A stretch of 64,000 nucleotides of DNA. Origin: Nyssa sinensis (lineage: Eukaryota; Streptophyta; Magnoliopsida; Cornales; Nyssaceae). Position numbers and translations under genes: made by a program. Positions 24,632-37,100 of the stretch are shown here, in pieces; position 1 is the stretch's first letter; every line of letters starts with the position of its first letter. The stretch is from assembly GCA_008638375.1 (NCBI GenBank), contig CM018048.1, positions 53,292,347-53,356,346 on the forward strand. The letters are read 5' to 3'. The notes beneath the pieces are model-generated. The model saw only the letters and a program-made list of their open reading frames with translations, was not told the DNA's origin and ran no database searches.

Positions 24632-24662
<31 letters not shown>
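24632..24662. repeat. (AT)n microsatellite
   Basis: About 31 bp of AT dinucleotides. Confidence 0.9.
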
Positions 24663-24668
<6 letters not shown>

Positions 24669-24949
24669 AAATACTCGCTTGCACACCAACTCTGGCAGGG
24701 GATAGGCCATTAGTGTGCCTCAAACTCTGGCTCTTGATGGATCGGATCAATTTGATTTTTTTTGGTTTTTTTGAATGTTGTATAAATAATTTGATCGGAT
24801 CCATTCAAATCCAATAATGCTTTTAGTTAATAAATTTATCAACAATTAAGTATAACTTATATATTAATTTTTTATGTATCATATCAAAATATATTTTTAA
24901 AATTTTTATAATACGTTAAAAATTAAATTATATATTTTAAACTTTACTT

Positions 24950-25065
24950 ATTATAAACATACTGTAACATAATATTTTGTATACATAATATATATTATAA
25001 CATAATAGTTTTGTATATATAATATATATTATAACATAATAGTTTAGATACAAAAGATATATTAA
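24950..25065. repeat. short AT-rich tandem repeat
   Basis: A unit of about 44 bp reading TAACATAATA(T/G)TTT(T)GTATA...TATATATTA recurs about 2.5 times. Confidence 0.55.
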
Positions 25066-25571
25066 TATTTTTATTAGATCAATCCTATCCTACCATATTT
25101 TTCTTTAATAAATAGGACTTGAATCACTCCTAATCCAATCCAATTACAACCCTACTTACCTGAAACAATATTGGTTGAGATGTCAAATCTTCACACTCCT
25201 GTCACCACCATTTCTGATTTTTTTTTTCCGAATTTTTTGGGTGAGGCAACAATCTTACTAGAAAAATTTTGGGAAAGTCAGACCATGATAAGAAACTGAA
25301 ACTTGAGAAAAAAAAAAAGTAGAGAAATTTGAAGTATTTGATAAATCACATATTAGTTATGAGCCACTGATATTTTTCTTACTTGGGCCACACCCCTTAT
25401 GTTTGCAACCAGAAAAAAAAAATGTAAATCTAGGTGAGTAAATAAAAAATTAATGATGCAAAAATTAGATTACTTTTGCATTTCATAAATTGGTGAAATG
25501 AACAATAAATTACATAACATTTTCAGTAATCTTTGTTTGTATATACTGGTATACATCCAATTTCAGTAATG

Positions 25572-25643
25572 TCAGTCAGATTCATAATCTTTCTCAGGTG
25601 ACTATTCTTCCTCCAGGGAAGCCTACCCATGCAGGGATAGCTC
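25572..25643 (-). pseudogene. decayed tandem copy of the last CHX codons (3' UTR)
   Basis: These 72 bp match 25672-25743, the end of the CHX coding sequence including its TGA, at 63 of 72 positions and an exact 100-bp offset. Read in the homologous frame the copy contains two extra in-frame stops, so it encodes nothing and now lies in the 3' untranslated or flanking region. Outside the 72 bp the sequences diverge. Confidence 0.85.
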
Positions 25644-25671
25644 ATTCAAATTAACAGCAAGTGAAAGCCAA

Positions 25672-28600
25672 TCAGTCAGATTCATAATCTTCCACAGGTG
25701 ACTCTTCTTCCTTCAGGGAAGCCAATGCATGCAGGGGTAACTCTCTACGATACTGTTGCACTACCAAAACTGATGCTGTTGTCGAGAATTCTGGTGAAGT
25801 CAGCAAGCCACCTATTGGCCCCAGTTCCGGGCAGTCACTCTTTTCGTTCAAAGCTGCAACTAACTGACCCTCAGGCATTCTCCCAACCACAAACAGATTG
25901 CAAAGATTACGCTCGCGTATTACTTCAATTGCTGCTGCAGAACTGCCAACCACTCTCTCTTCATATTTGATTGAGCTATCTGCTGAAATTCTCTCCTTGA
26001 ATTCAGCAAGGAACTCATCGTCCACTGACTTTGCTACAGCGCTGTAGTTGTCCATGTCAAGCCTGACAATCTCCCCAACAAACTTGGGGTCTACTAAAAA
26101 ACGTATAACTACTAAACTGATACCGGGGTGCTCCGCCATGCGCACACCATAAGCAAGAGCTTCATGATCATCATGCCCCCCAAAGAATAGGACTGTTATG
26201 ATAGATTTAACGTTGCTTGCAGATACGTGAGTTGTTCCACCAAACCCGCGGTCTACCAAGATACCCACTGAACAAGGCGCATGCTCAAGAACTCTCCGGT
26301 TGACATACCGGATATCAGTTCGAGTTGTCTCCAGTTGTCCATCCAACCTCTGATGCTTGTGGAAAGGGAGAATTATTATTCCAGCCCTTTTTCTCTCTGC
26401 ACTGGAACAGATATCCTCGTGCATGCTAGACATTGCTGAGATTGCTGTCATTGGTCGGATAGACACATGGCTCAGCTGCTGAAAAGCCTCAAAAGCAACA
26501 ACAATTTGGTTGCCATCAGATTTCTCTCCCTTATTCCAAAAGGGCAGCCCATTCTTTCTAGCCTTGTGGACCATCATTATAGCAGATGACCTCTCAGTTA
26601 GCTCCATGAGGTGCATTGCATAGACACAAAGTCCTTTCCTCTTCTCAGTCCCACGAGAAGCCTCAATGAGATTAATCAAAGTGGGGATGTTCCTTGTACT
26701 GTGGAAACAAGCCAACATTCGGAGTCGAGTGTTCAGATCTTTCCTCTGAATTGTTCTATGCTTGTATTCAGCTGTACCCATACGTTTAGCAGGCTTATAT
26801 ACTGCGACAACTAGAGGTGTAGTGATGAAGGTTGTGAAAAGAGCCATCAGAACCATAATAGCAAATGTTTGATCATTCAATACCTGAAAAAACAATCATT
26901 TAAAATGATCATGAATGTACAAAATTCAAAGTACAAACTGATAATAAAGCATGATGACAAATTTCTGATGGCAAAGAAAAAAGGATCTTACCCCTCTATC
27001 CCTCCCAATGTTGAGGACAATGAGCTCCACCAAGCCTTTAGTGTTCATTAAAAAACCCAGAGCTAGAGCTTCCTGAAAAGGCATTCTGCAGCAAAGTGAA
27101 ACTGTGACGGTGCCAACAATCTTACCTACACAAGCTGTAACTATGACCAAAACAAGGAGGCCCCATGATTGAAGTCCCTGAATGGTGGCTACATTTGTCT
27201 TCAATCCGCTTGAGACGAAGTACAAAGGAAGGAATAGGCCAGATACAAGATCCTCAACCTTTTCTACTAGAGCATTGGCGAAAGGTCCTTCCTTTGGGAT
27301 AAGAACTCCAACCACAAAAGCCCCAAAGAGGGCATGAATTCCAATAGAATCCGTGACAAATCCTGCAGCCAAAACAGTTGCTAAGGTGGCACACACATAC
27401 ATTTCATCTACTGGCTCACCCTCAGGGCAACGCTGCGCCATCCATTTAAAGATAGGTGGGATAATGAATATGCAACAAATGACAAAACCACAGCCACATA
27501 GGAAGACCCATAATGAAATGAGGGGAGAATGGCCAGTGCCCGAGAGGGCAATGGCAAGAGCAAGTAGAATCCATGCAGCCACATCATTAACTGCAGCAGC
27601 AGACAAGGCCATCCGGCCAATATCAGTAGTTAAAAGCTTGAGTTCAGCTAAGATACGGGCCAACACAGGGAAGGCAGTGATAGAAAGAGCCACCCCCATG
27701 AATACAAGAAAGGGGCCTTCACTAACACCTTTGGAAATAGTTCCATGCAGGACAAATGATGTACCAATTCCTAATGCAAATGGGATGCTGATTCCTGCAA
27801 TGGCAATGCTCAAAGCTTTCTTTCCAGTCCGACGAAGGGATCTTGGGTCTAACTCAAGGCCAACAAGGAATAGAAAGAAAAGGAGACCAAGGTTGGCCAA
27901 AGTATCCAACACTGTGAGGCTTTTGGATGGAAAAACTGCATGCAGGTAACTTTGGTTGCGACCCAAAGCTGATGGACCAAGTAAAATACCTCCCTGCCAA
28001 AAGAACAGTAGAAGTTAAAATCTCCATGGTACTTGCTAGATACATGTCTGTATGTAAAATATATATGGCAGGTGATATGAAACACAAAGACAACGGACTA
28101 CATTTCATGATTGTGTGGAACTACTGATTTTCCATTTTGAACCTCATTTAATCAGATCACTGCAATGGTCTAAACTGCTTAATCAGCAGAATGACATTGT
28201 ATTTACTGTGTAAGAATGTGAGGAAAACAATGTGTGGATCTGTCACACATCAGAGGAAGAGTAGAATAAAGTTTTAATGAATTCTAAGAAGTGCAGCTAA
28301 GAAATAGAGCTAATAGTTTAAGCTATAGAGAATTAATGGTTTTGCTCAATTTGGTCATACAAAAGTAGAAACTTTCTACACCATGTTATGGATTTAGTAT
28401 TCCATATTGCAGATGGAGTATATTGGTAATAAACAGAATTCAAAAAACAATACAGAAATGAATTGCTGTAAGCTGTACTATAATAATTTCTGGCCCTGTA
28501 AATGAAAGCAACAATTACCTCGAGCCCAGCATCAGAAAACTTTACGAAGGGAAGGTACCCAAAATCTATGTTCAATAGTATCCTTCCCTCACCAGGAGGG

Positions 28601-29322
28601 GGAAAAAAAAGAAAAGTAATTGTCCTGCAGTTATCAAATATACCCTTTATCTTGAAGTCAAATTCTCGTTATGTTCAACCTAATTTAACAAATTTTTAGT
28701 TCCGTGAACATTTAATTCCCCGAAATTTTCTGGAGTTCTAGATCAATAGTCTTTTTTGTTTTTTTTGGGTGCAATTTTTAAGGTTTGTTTCTCATATAAT
28801 CTCAAAGGTACAGATGAGAGACCTAACGTGCAAATTACGTCAAAAGGTAGCTTGTAGAAATTCTTTGATTTCTTAATTATTAAAATATCAAAATATGTTT
28901 CACCAAATGTGTGGTGGGACAGTCCTACCAAAGATATTGAACTTCTGAGATGTTTATTGATGAAATCACCTTGAGGCATTATAAAATATTCAGTGGAAGA
29001 TTCTTTGGGGACCGTGTGAGATACTAAAAATAAAAATGTTCTTATTGAATGTCAATAAGGAGAAAATAGCATAAAGAACTTTACTCTGCAATCAACTTAA
29101 AAAAGAGAAGACAGAGGAACTTACAACAATCTCGGCAATCACGCGTGGCTGTCTCAAAGGCCTTAGAACAAGAGCGAGAACTCGAGTCAGAACCACCACC
29201 AGGCATATCTGTAAAATTGCGAGAGGAAGTGCATAATCAAGAGGATTGTCCCCCTGGAAGACCCCATTAGATGTAGCCTTCATGGGTGATGGACATTTAA
29301 CAGTAGTAGCATTAGAAGCCAT
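25672..29322 (-). CDS. CHX18: cation/H+ antiporter, CHX17/18/19-like
   Basis: Monovalent cation/proton antiporter of the CPA2 family, in plants mostly in endomembranes, affecting K+ and pH homeostasis. Three coding exons, all phase 0: 29322-29125 (66 codons, donor GTT|GTAAGT), 27993-26992 (334 codons, acceptor TTGGCAG|GGA, donor GGG|GTAAGA) and 26883-25672 (403 codons plus TGA, acceptor TTTTTCAG|GTA). The protein has 803 aa, normal for CHX. Residues 1-430 are the membrane part with about 12 hydrophobic segments, starting [18 protein letters not shown] and [20 protein letters not shown]. The ion-site pair N202-D203 lies in [10 protein letters not shown], and [18 protein letters not shown] precedes the last exon. 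Residues 440-803 are the hydrophilic tail with two USP-like halves: [11 protein letters not shown], then MHEDIC and IILPFHK, and [19 protein letters not shown], then VVGRMPEG and GPIGGLL. From memory of Arabidopsis the N-terminal wording is closest to CHX18. The exact orthologue (17, 18, 19 or 20) is uncertain. Confidence 0.93.
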
Positions 29323-29376
29323 TTTTCACCGAAACAACCCCAAACAAACAGAAACGGTGAATTCTCACTTCACTAC

Positions 29377-31111
29377 CTGCATGATGTTATTATCATATAT
29401 CTATCAGATTATGAATCCTAAGCTCCAAACAATATAAGAAAGAAGATCTTTAGCTCAGTGTTTTGGATAGCTGACCATTCTCAACTATTTTTTTTCAAAC
29501 AGAAAAATCAATATTGAATGGAATTCAATATTATCATATATGTGGTGACAAACTTGTTACCAAAAAAAAAATCATGAAGGCCAACTTTGTAACTGTTTTG
29601 AAAATTGCAAAACCCGTACCCCGAGTGGCATGCCTGTGTGGCTTTCCTAAATCGGGTTTTTCTCAAATTCCAGCTTTTACACTCTTAACCAGTCATGCTA
29701 CAACTGTGGCTGGACACAAGCCCAAAAAAGCAAAAACATAATTAATTTTTTATTTTAAAATTTTTTACTTTAGAAAAACCAGGAATTGGCTTTCCTAGAA
29801 ATTTGCAGTCAAGATTATTGTCTCCTCATTAGCACTCTACAATACCCAGAAAGAAGGAAAAAGAATTCAGGAAGAAGATTAGCATTTTGAAAGCTGTAAA
29901 TAGAAATTATAATAATAAAAACAAAAATCAAGGGATATGCTCTTCAGTTACTGAAATCTGAATTTGTTTGTTTAATCTAAATGCACATTCACCTGAAATG
30001 ACCATTTTTTTTCATAAATATGCTCACTAAACTTAGGTCTACTAATAAATTATTTTTAAGTGTAAATTGTAATGAAAAATGACTTTTTCGACAAATGAAC
30101 TGACAATCACAAAGTTTTCAAACTTCAAGACAAATGCTTGGTCGTTTAGTAGAAACAATCAAGTAAGATACTTGAGGGTGCACATGGAACACCCCCACAA
30201 TACAGAGCAATTATCTTAGCATGGATTTAGAGTGGCATCCTGTGGTACCACCATTGAAGACTTGAAATGGATCCCACAACTTCATACATCAACCCAACAC
30301 AAATTTCAATGAGTTGGGTGATATTTGAAATGTTGGGTTCTAATTTTCTTATTTTAGTATAAAACCAAACTAAAACCAAACATGGCCCAACTTTGAGAGA
30401 AATTGAGAGAGCTTATTTAATGGTTGAAATCGGGCAGCCAACAGTTTTTGACAATCAACCCAAAAAATACGTACTAATGTTTATGAGTTTGCCCAGGTGG
30501 CTGGGCCCATCCATGACGCCTACCTATAGACTAATGAGTAATATATGTGCAGAAGTCATCGAATTCAAAACATGCGACTTCACCCTTCCACGAAACGATA
30601 GAAAATCAATGGTGAATTCGCATCTGGGTTTCTGCCAAATGCCAAGAATGCCCCTATTCCTGGTGTCAAATTTACGATATCTACCAACCCACAAAGTACC
30701 AAAAAGAGATCCAAGTAACAGAGAAAAAGGGCTCTTTTTACTTTTTGCGATATCAGAAGTCTTTTTCAAAGTCTGTTTCCCTAACATCAAATCAACCAAA
30801 CAAAAGTAATGCTAACTTTTTCAAATTTTCATCTCAAAATAACTGGAAATTTTCATTAAATTAAATCATATTAATTACATGATTTAATACACCACATTAC
30901 AGAAACATACGAAACAAATCTCTATTTTATTTATGAAAAGCACATCAAACTTTTCATTTCGTTAAATCCTTTTCTCTGATATTACTTTTGTTGTTTAGAA
31001 AAGAAGAAAAAAAAGTGTGAGAGCTATTTCCTTAATATAAACATTTATAAATAAAATAAAATACATATAATATATATATATATATAGGGAGAGAGAGAGA
31101 GAGAGAGTCAC
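29377..31111 (-). other. probable 5' leader intron of the CHX gene
   Basis: On the minus strand a donor CAG|GTGACT at 31112/31111 follows a leader-like exon, and an acceptor ATCATGCAG|GTAG at 29376 precedes the ATG by about 54 bp. The resulting intron is about 1.74 kb. The frames inside it, including a 138-codon plus frame at 30393, have no family resemblance. This is inferred from splice motifs only. Confidence 0.45.
31088..31107. repeat. (GA)n microsatellite beside a TA tract
   Basis: (TA)n at about 31070-31086 is followed by (GA)n at 31088-31107. On the minus strand this lies just inside the inferred leader intron as a CT run after the donor. Confidence 0.85.
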
Positions 31112-31275
31112 CTGAATCTGAGAAAACTTTGATGAAGTTGTTTGTCGGTCAGTTCATCACCTTCGCTTTCCATCCATTTTTCTATAAATACGTACTCGTT
31201 CAGAGAAGTTCCAGAGATTTTGGAATAGACAATGAAGGAGAGAGGCTTACAAATCGTAGGACGAGTCTATGCAGA
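31112..31275 (-). other. probable non-coding first exon of the CHX gene
   Basis: Sequence between a TATA box at 31295-31304 and the donor at 31112. It is pyrimidine-rich near its start (minus strand CTTTCTTTCTTCC just upstream) and contains several short upstream frames. It has no coding family resemblance. Confidence 0.45.
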
Positions 31276-31294
31276 AGAAGCCTTTCTTTCTTCC

Positions 31295-31304
31295 CTATTT
31301 ATAG
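31295..31304 (-). promoter_or_regulatory. TATA box of the CHX gene
   Basis: The minus strand reads CTATAAATAG, a near-consensus plant TATA box, about 30 bp before the inferred start of the leader exon. It lies 1.98 kb from the ATG, in keeping with a spliced leader. Confidence 0.5.
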
Positions 31305-31497
31305 AGAAATTGTTGCTGAGTACACCTATTTTTTTATTTCTTTTTCACCTAGTTTTTTAATTGGTGTAAGAAATAAAATCTCAAAATAAATAATAAATAA
31401 AGAGAATAAGAATCTGAATTTGAAACAAAAACCTCTATTTCTCAGAATTGAAATGGGAAACAACTCCCGCTTTCCCCGTTCAAGACTTTAGCCTGAT

Positions 31498-31522
31498 CTT
31501 ATATATATATATATATATATAT
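31498..31522. repeat. (TA)n microsatellite
   Basis: About 25 bp of TA dinucleotides in the upstream region of the CHX gene. Confidence 0.9.
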
Positions 31523-32338
31523 GGAAAACGAAAAACGGAACCAGTTGTCATTTTAAATAGATAGAATGATGTTGACCACTACTTCAACAATAATGAAGGC
31601 GAGAAAACAACAAATTCATTACTCCTTCCGTCTCAGAATCATTGTTCTTTTTAGTTATTCTAACTTTTTTTAAAATATTAGTTTTAAATTTTTTATGTTA
31701 CCCTCGTTTAATTATAAATCATGTTTATATTAGGTATAATAAAAGATAGTTTTAAAAATTTATAACTTAAAATTACGTTAACTTTTAAAATAAATAGTGA
31801 TAAAAGACTCTTAAAAAGAGACGGATAGAGTATAAATCTTTCTTTTCTTTAATGAATAATAATAAAAATAAAATAAAATAAAAAATTAATTATAATTTTT
31901 TATTTATTTAAATAATACAAATGAATCTTTTAGAGAAATGAAATCAATTAATGAAATAAGTCTTAAGAAATAGATTATTTGGAGAAAATTGGGGAGAAGA
32001 TAACTTAAGAAGAAAAAAAAAATAGGGCTAAAAATTATAGTGTTACTTTCTCCTTTTACTAAAGGTAGAAGAGAAAAAAATATACCAAAAATATAAGAGA
32101 AAATAAATTATGAGAAATGTTTTACCATGTGAATAAAATAAAAATATATATTTTTATAAATAAATGATTAATAAAAAAAATGCTAAACATAATAAATATT
32201 ATCACTTCATTTTTTCACTCTTATATATAAAGTAGTAAAATCCATCATAATTAATGTAAAGTGAAAAATATGAGATTAAATAACTCATTTATCATTTTTC
32301 TCTAACTCGTCCTATTTTCTAAAATTTGACTTCTTAAT
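31523..32338. other. AT-rich spacer
   Basis: No gene or RNA recognised. A CTCCTTCCGTCTCAGAATCATTG block near 31622 and AAGAGACGGATAGAG near 31817 look like the inverted ends of a roughly 200-bp Stowaway-style MITE, but I could not confirm a TA duplication. Confidence 0.4.
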
Positions 32339-32782
32339 AGAAATGGTAAGAGGATAGAGTGGCCGTTCTTCAACCTTGACTATGTTTATATTCTCCGTCC
32401 CGAATTATTTAGAGATTTATTCCGACTCCGATCTTATTTATGTTTTCTGACTCTACCTCATTCTATCCTAAATCTCTGATATGTATATTTTTTAGTAAGT
32501 TAAAACTTTTATTTTGATAGATAAATTAAGTTTTTATTACAAAAATAACTAATATAAGAAAAAATAATGAGCATAATATGAAAAATCTTAAAATTAATTT
32601 TATATAGTGTTATTTATTGATAAATATAGTGTATATAAGAATAAATAAATAAATAAGGTGGGGTGACGATCCCTTGAACCTATCGGGATTTTAAACACTC
32701 CACCTCCGTTTATGAATACTTCATACTCGCACCATTAAGAACGGGACGAGTCCCTAATAACGCAGGGCAAATTATCATCTTT
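32339..32782. mobile_element. 444-bp MITE, copy 1 of 3
   Basis: Terminal AGAAATGGTAA (left) and TTATCATCTTT (right) form weak inverted repeats. The interior runs collinear with 49340-49782: the TATTTAGAG(A/T)TTTATTCCGACTCCG region, TTTTAGTAAGTTAAAACTTTTATTTTGATAG, ATATGAAAAATCTTAAAA(T/C)TAATTTTATATAGTGTT, then a GGGTGACGATC block and a CGTTTATGAATACTTCATACTCGC block. Non-coding. Confidence 0.7.
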
Positions 32783-33840
32783 ACTTCTCAATCCTCATTT
32801 TCTTTCATTCCTTATTTTAAAATTAACATGAATTAATCTCTTATCCTTTTTACTTTCCTTTTTTTTTTTCCTTTTCAATTTTAATCGAAACGTAATGTAA
32901 GAAATGTTAGAATTTAATTTCATGTCTCTAATAATATTATATAAAGAATTTAATAATTAAGTTAACTATTACTTTCACTTATTTACAATTCATTCTTTAA
33001 CATCTCATTCTTTGTATTACATATAAAAATAAGTTTATAATGAAAACAAAAGGCAAGTCATAAATGACCTAATTGTTCATAAAACTTATACTTTTTGTTT
33101 TATGGCTATAAAACTAATAATTATGTCAATGTTACTGAACAATCATTTTATGAATCTCATCACGAAATCACTTCAAAATATAGAAAGTGGCATAATCTCC
33201 ATTTAATGGCTTATTTTAAAAAATGTAAATCACACTTATTACTCTTAATTTTTTTTTATCAGTCCCTCCTAGTTAGGATAATTACACTGTAAACCACTGT
33301 GAAAATTATCGATTTAATATTGTTATAAAAAATGTTAGAATTACCAGTATTATCCCCTTTGTTTAATAATATTTTGGGTGGGCAAAAAGATTAAATTTCC
33401 TAAGTAACTTAGGCATATGAAGTCCATTTCACGATCATTTGCCTGCATTTCATTTCAATTTCAGTTGGCTATTTTTAACGTCAAGTCAGAACGAATTTCA
33501 TTTTATTTTCAAGAGATTTCATTTGCATTTCATTGGTATTATGGGCAGTGTCATTTCAGCAAAATAGTCGTCTCTTCAACTCTATGCCATTCTCTGTCTC
33601 TTTGACTCCAAGAAACCTTAATAATCCCCTTTAGATAAATTGGAGGGAGAGAAAATGATAGGAAAGCATTAGTTACGAGGACAAAGATAGGAGAGAAGAT
33701 GAGAAGGTAATCCTTCTTACATATTTGACTAATTAATGAGCGGAAGGGGAGAGGAGAAGTGAGGATGATAATTTGTTATGTTTTTAATGTAACGAGTTTA
33801 AAAAGAAACTAAATAAGATTGGATGGGGATGAAAAAAATC
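32783..33840. other. AT-rich spacer
   Basis: No recognisable gene. The short frames at 33095 and 33417 are compositional. Confidence 0.4.
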
Positions 33841-34130
33841 TTAAAACCCAGCACGGGAAAGAGGAAAGATAAACATCCTCTCCATCTTGATTATATATTT
33901 AAATTAAGAATTTTATAAATACCTATTTATATTTTCATATTTCATTAAATTTTGTTACACATATAAATCTAAATATGTGCAAATATATATATATATATGA
34001 ATTTACATTTTTAATAATATTAGTTGCTTAGTTTTGATTTTTAAAAAATAATAATAATTTTTAAACGGGGACAAGGATAGAGTGGTGGAGGGGTCCCCGT
34101 CCCAAACTTGCTCTATAGCCATTCTTAAAG
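33840..34130. repeat. degenerate CGGGG-type repeat
   Basis: GGGAAAGAGGAAAGATAAACATCCTCTCCATCTTGATTATATATTTAAATTA at the left and GGGGACAAGGATAGAGTGG...GTCCCCGTCCCAAACTTGCTCTATAGCCATTC at the right resemble ends of the same broad MITE group as 18690 and 58418. Confidence 0.4.
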
Positions 34131-37100
34131 AGAAGGTAGTGTAATTTTCACGTCTTGTTTAAAAGTAATAAAGAAATAAAAGGGTATTGTATTAATTTAC
34201 TATTATAACGTTTTTGAATTTATTAAAGATATGACTATTTTATTTTTACTTTTACAATTTCAATAGTTTGTCTCTTCTCACTTATAAACGGATTGTAAAA
34301 TAGTTAAAATAATTATTAAACTTTCCTTTCCTTCCTCTTCCTCTCTCTTTTTCTTAATTTTTAAACCAAACCTGAAATCAATTCCGCCATCCAAATGGAT
34401 TGTAAAAAAATACATCGTCCAACCCTAAAACTTAACACAATAAGTTGTTTGTTATTGTTGATCTATCCTTTCATTCTTGCAATGTGGTTAGTTATAAGCA
34501 TTCTTGCAAGAGTAAAGATATACATCATTACTTGTAAAAGTAGGGTATATATATCCTTTCATTCTTATAAAAGAAAAAGGTTATATTTTTTTTACAATAT
34601 AAATTTTTTGATGTTATCAAAACGTAGAACGTGGGATCATTCATATAAGGGGAGTAAGTATTACAAATTGAATTATTTAAAAAAGAAAAATTACAAATTA
34701 TTATATCATAAGGATATATAGTATAATTATTCTAACTTATTTGTAATTTTAATTAACGTCAAGAAAGTGTTAAATGTAATTTATCCTTTAAAAAATAATA
34801 ATAATTATGTCGATGAATTTCAATTTGTTTTGGTTGGTGTGGTCAACTTGCCGGTAGTCAACTTTTTTTTGCTACTGGCTGCACCATTGATCCAACTGAA
34901 GAAATAGTTTTGAGTTGGTGCCGTGAAGTTTCTGAAGAAATATGTTCACGTTATTTCTGATCTCCACTAGTGATATGGAAACGTGTCTTGCAACTGAAAG
35001 GGACAGTCTCAAACCCCATTGTAAACGGTAAACCTATCACCAGGTCAAAAGTATAATAATGATATTTTGAAGGTACAAAAAATAATATACATAAAAGAAA
35101 ATACTTTTCCTTTTTCAAATAGGAGCGATGAATTTTAAAATATCTCAACTCAGTTATATAATATAATTACAAAACACCAATCATCTAAATTCAAAAATTT
35201 ATGAAATGAGTCGTGGACTAATAAATCAGTTCAGTCTATTAATGGATAAAAATAATACTCCTACGACTTCTCTCTAACGAAAAGGAAATGATGGTCGATT
35301 GAACTAATCTTAATTAATTATAAAATAATAAGACTTGTGATGTCTAATATTTACCTTTAAAATAATAATAATGTTCAATCTCTTACATTTATGTACCAAA
35401 TGTTACTTTTCAAATGATATTTTATTAAATTATTAGTTGTGGTTTAGACAATTATTTAATTTTTTATCAATGTTTTGTTGTCACGTTATTTGAAATGCAA
35501 GTTTTAGTACAAAAATTTAAGAAATATTGCCTTACTCTTAAAATAACATATCGAATAACGTAACAGTTGTTTTATTAATTGTTAATCACCTCGTATAACC
35601 GTTAATATAAGGGTACCATATTGTCTAAAAATTTTATTTTTTCTCAATTTTTTCTTTGAATAGTCTAACATTACTTACATATAAATAATAGATTTTGAAC
35701 TTGTAATCTCCTAAATTTTCATAAAATTAAGACACTAGTTAAAATAAATGCTTGTTAATTTTATTTCAATTGGTCAAGACTTGGCGAATGTCGGGAGTTT
35801 TTTTATCTAAATATGAAAATATGTTTAGTAAATAACAGTCTTAATTAAAACTAAGATCTTATTAAAATAGTACAAATACTCATTATTTCTACAATTGGCA
35901 CGAGTTCTCCAAGTCATTGTATTTATAAAAGGTTTTAAAAATTTGTTTGGTTAGGTTTTCAAATACAGATTTTGAGTCTCAAAACGTAAGATACACGTCT
36001 GACAAGTTAATAATTTTAATTTTTTATAATTTAGATTATCATATTCAAATATATTTTTACACTTTTAAAAAAATTATATCTGAATCACTATTCAAATACA
36101 TAGAGAAAGGTTATGGACTGGGGCTTGATTAGCCTATAATTGGGCTTGGGTTGGTGGCCGGCATATTAGAAACCCCCGACAGATGATTAGACCCAGATTA
36201 ACCATCAGTCAGGCCGTGATGCATCAATGCACTACTTGGATTGGATATCAATGGACCAAATCTGTTGGTTAGCTTGGCAGTGGCAAATTAAATGGCAGAA
36301 CTTTAAGTCCATTGAAATCTGAACATTAATGGGCCTTAGAAGCTTTTCCATTACGAATTTTGGCCAGATCATTAAGAAGGCTAAACCCACACTAAACAAC
36401 TAGGGCGTGGCTAATAAAGAAATTACAAGGAGACACCATCCCACTTCAAGATGATCATCTCCAGCCAGTGAAGCCCAAATTGTTAAACATCATCATCAAA
36501 TCTACCAAACCTTTTATGGTGATGATACCACCAATGCTGCTCCTTTTATTTCGACAAATCTAGGGTTTTTTTTTTCATCTATATATCACAATTGAGTTAT
36601 CAAGTAAATAATATCCAAACACGCCTTTAACTTCTATCACTTAAGAACTTATATATTCCTTAAAGTGTTCTTCCATGTTGGACAAGTTTTATTATATAGT
36701 CTTGTTTTTGAACCATTTTCTTTAGTTTCTTATTTTGAAAATCTTCAACCAAAAATTAGAAACTAAACAAATTTGTTTCAAAATTTTAAAAACAAAAACA
36801 AATATTATAAAGTGCAGAGAACGAGTTTAATGAGTTTGAGACTTCAACTCCTATTAGATACAGAATTTTCAACACGATTACTAATTTATAATACTGTAAA
36901 ATTCCTAACTTCTTCTAGTTTACACGTTCGACCCTAATCACCTAAAAGCACTAATAACATTATTTTCTCTATTTGTCATTTAAAAAATAATATTTTATAC
37001 CACATAACATAAATATTCACGTGGGTGCGAGCCAACTCATCACATTCATATGGGTCTTACATCAATACGAATAATTTTATTTATATTTGCAACAAAAACT

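Noticed and set aside
27353..27949. 198-codon plus-strand frame opposite the CHX transmembrane exon
   Set aside because: Antisense shadow of a long conserved coding exon. No independent family match.
30393..30809. 138-codon plus-strand frame (and its antisense partner) within the CHX leader region
   Set aside because: No recognisable domain, no codon-use signal and no promoter. Overlapping frames on both strands suggest chance.
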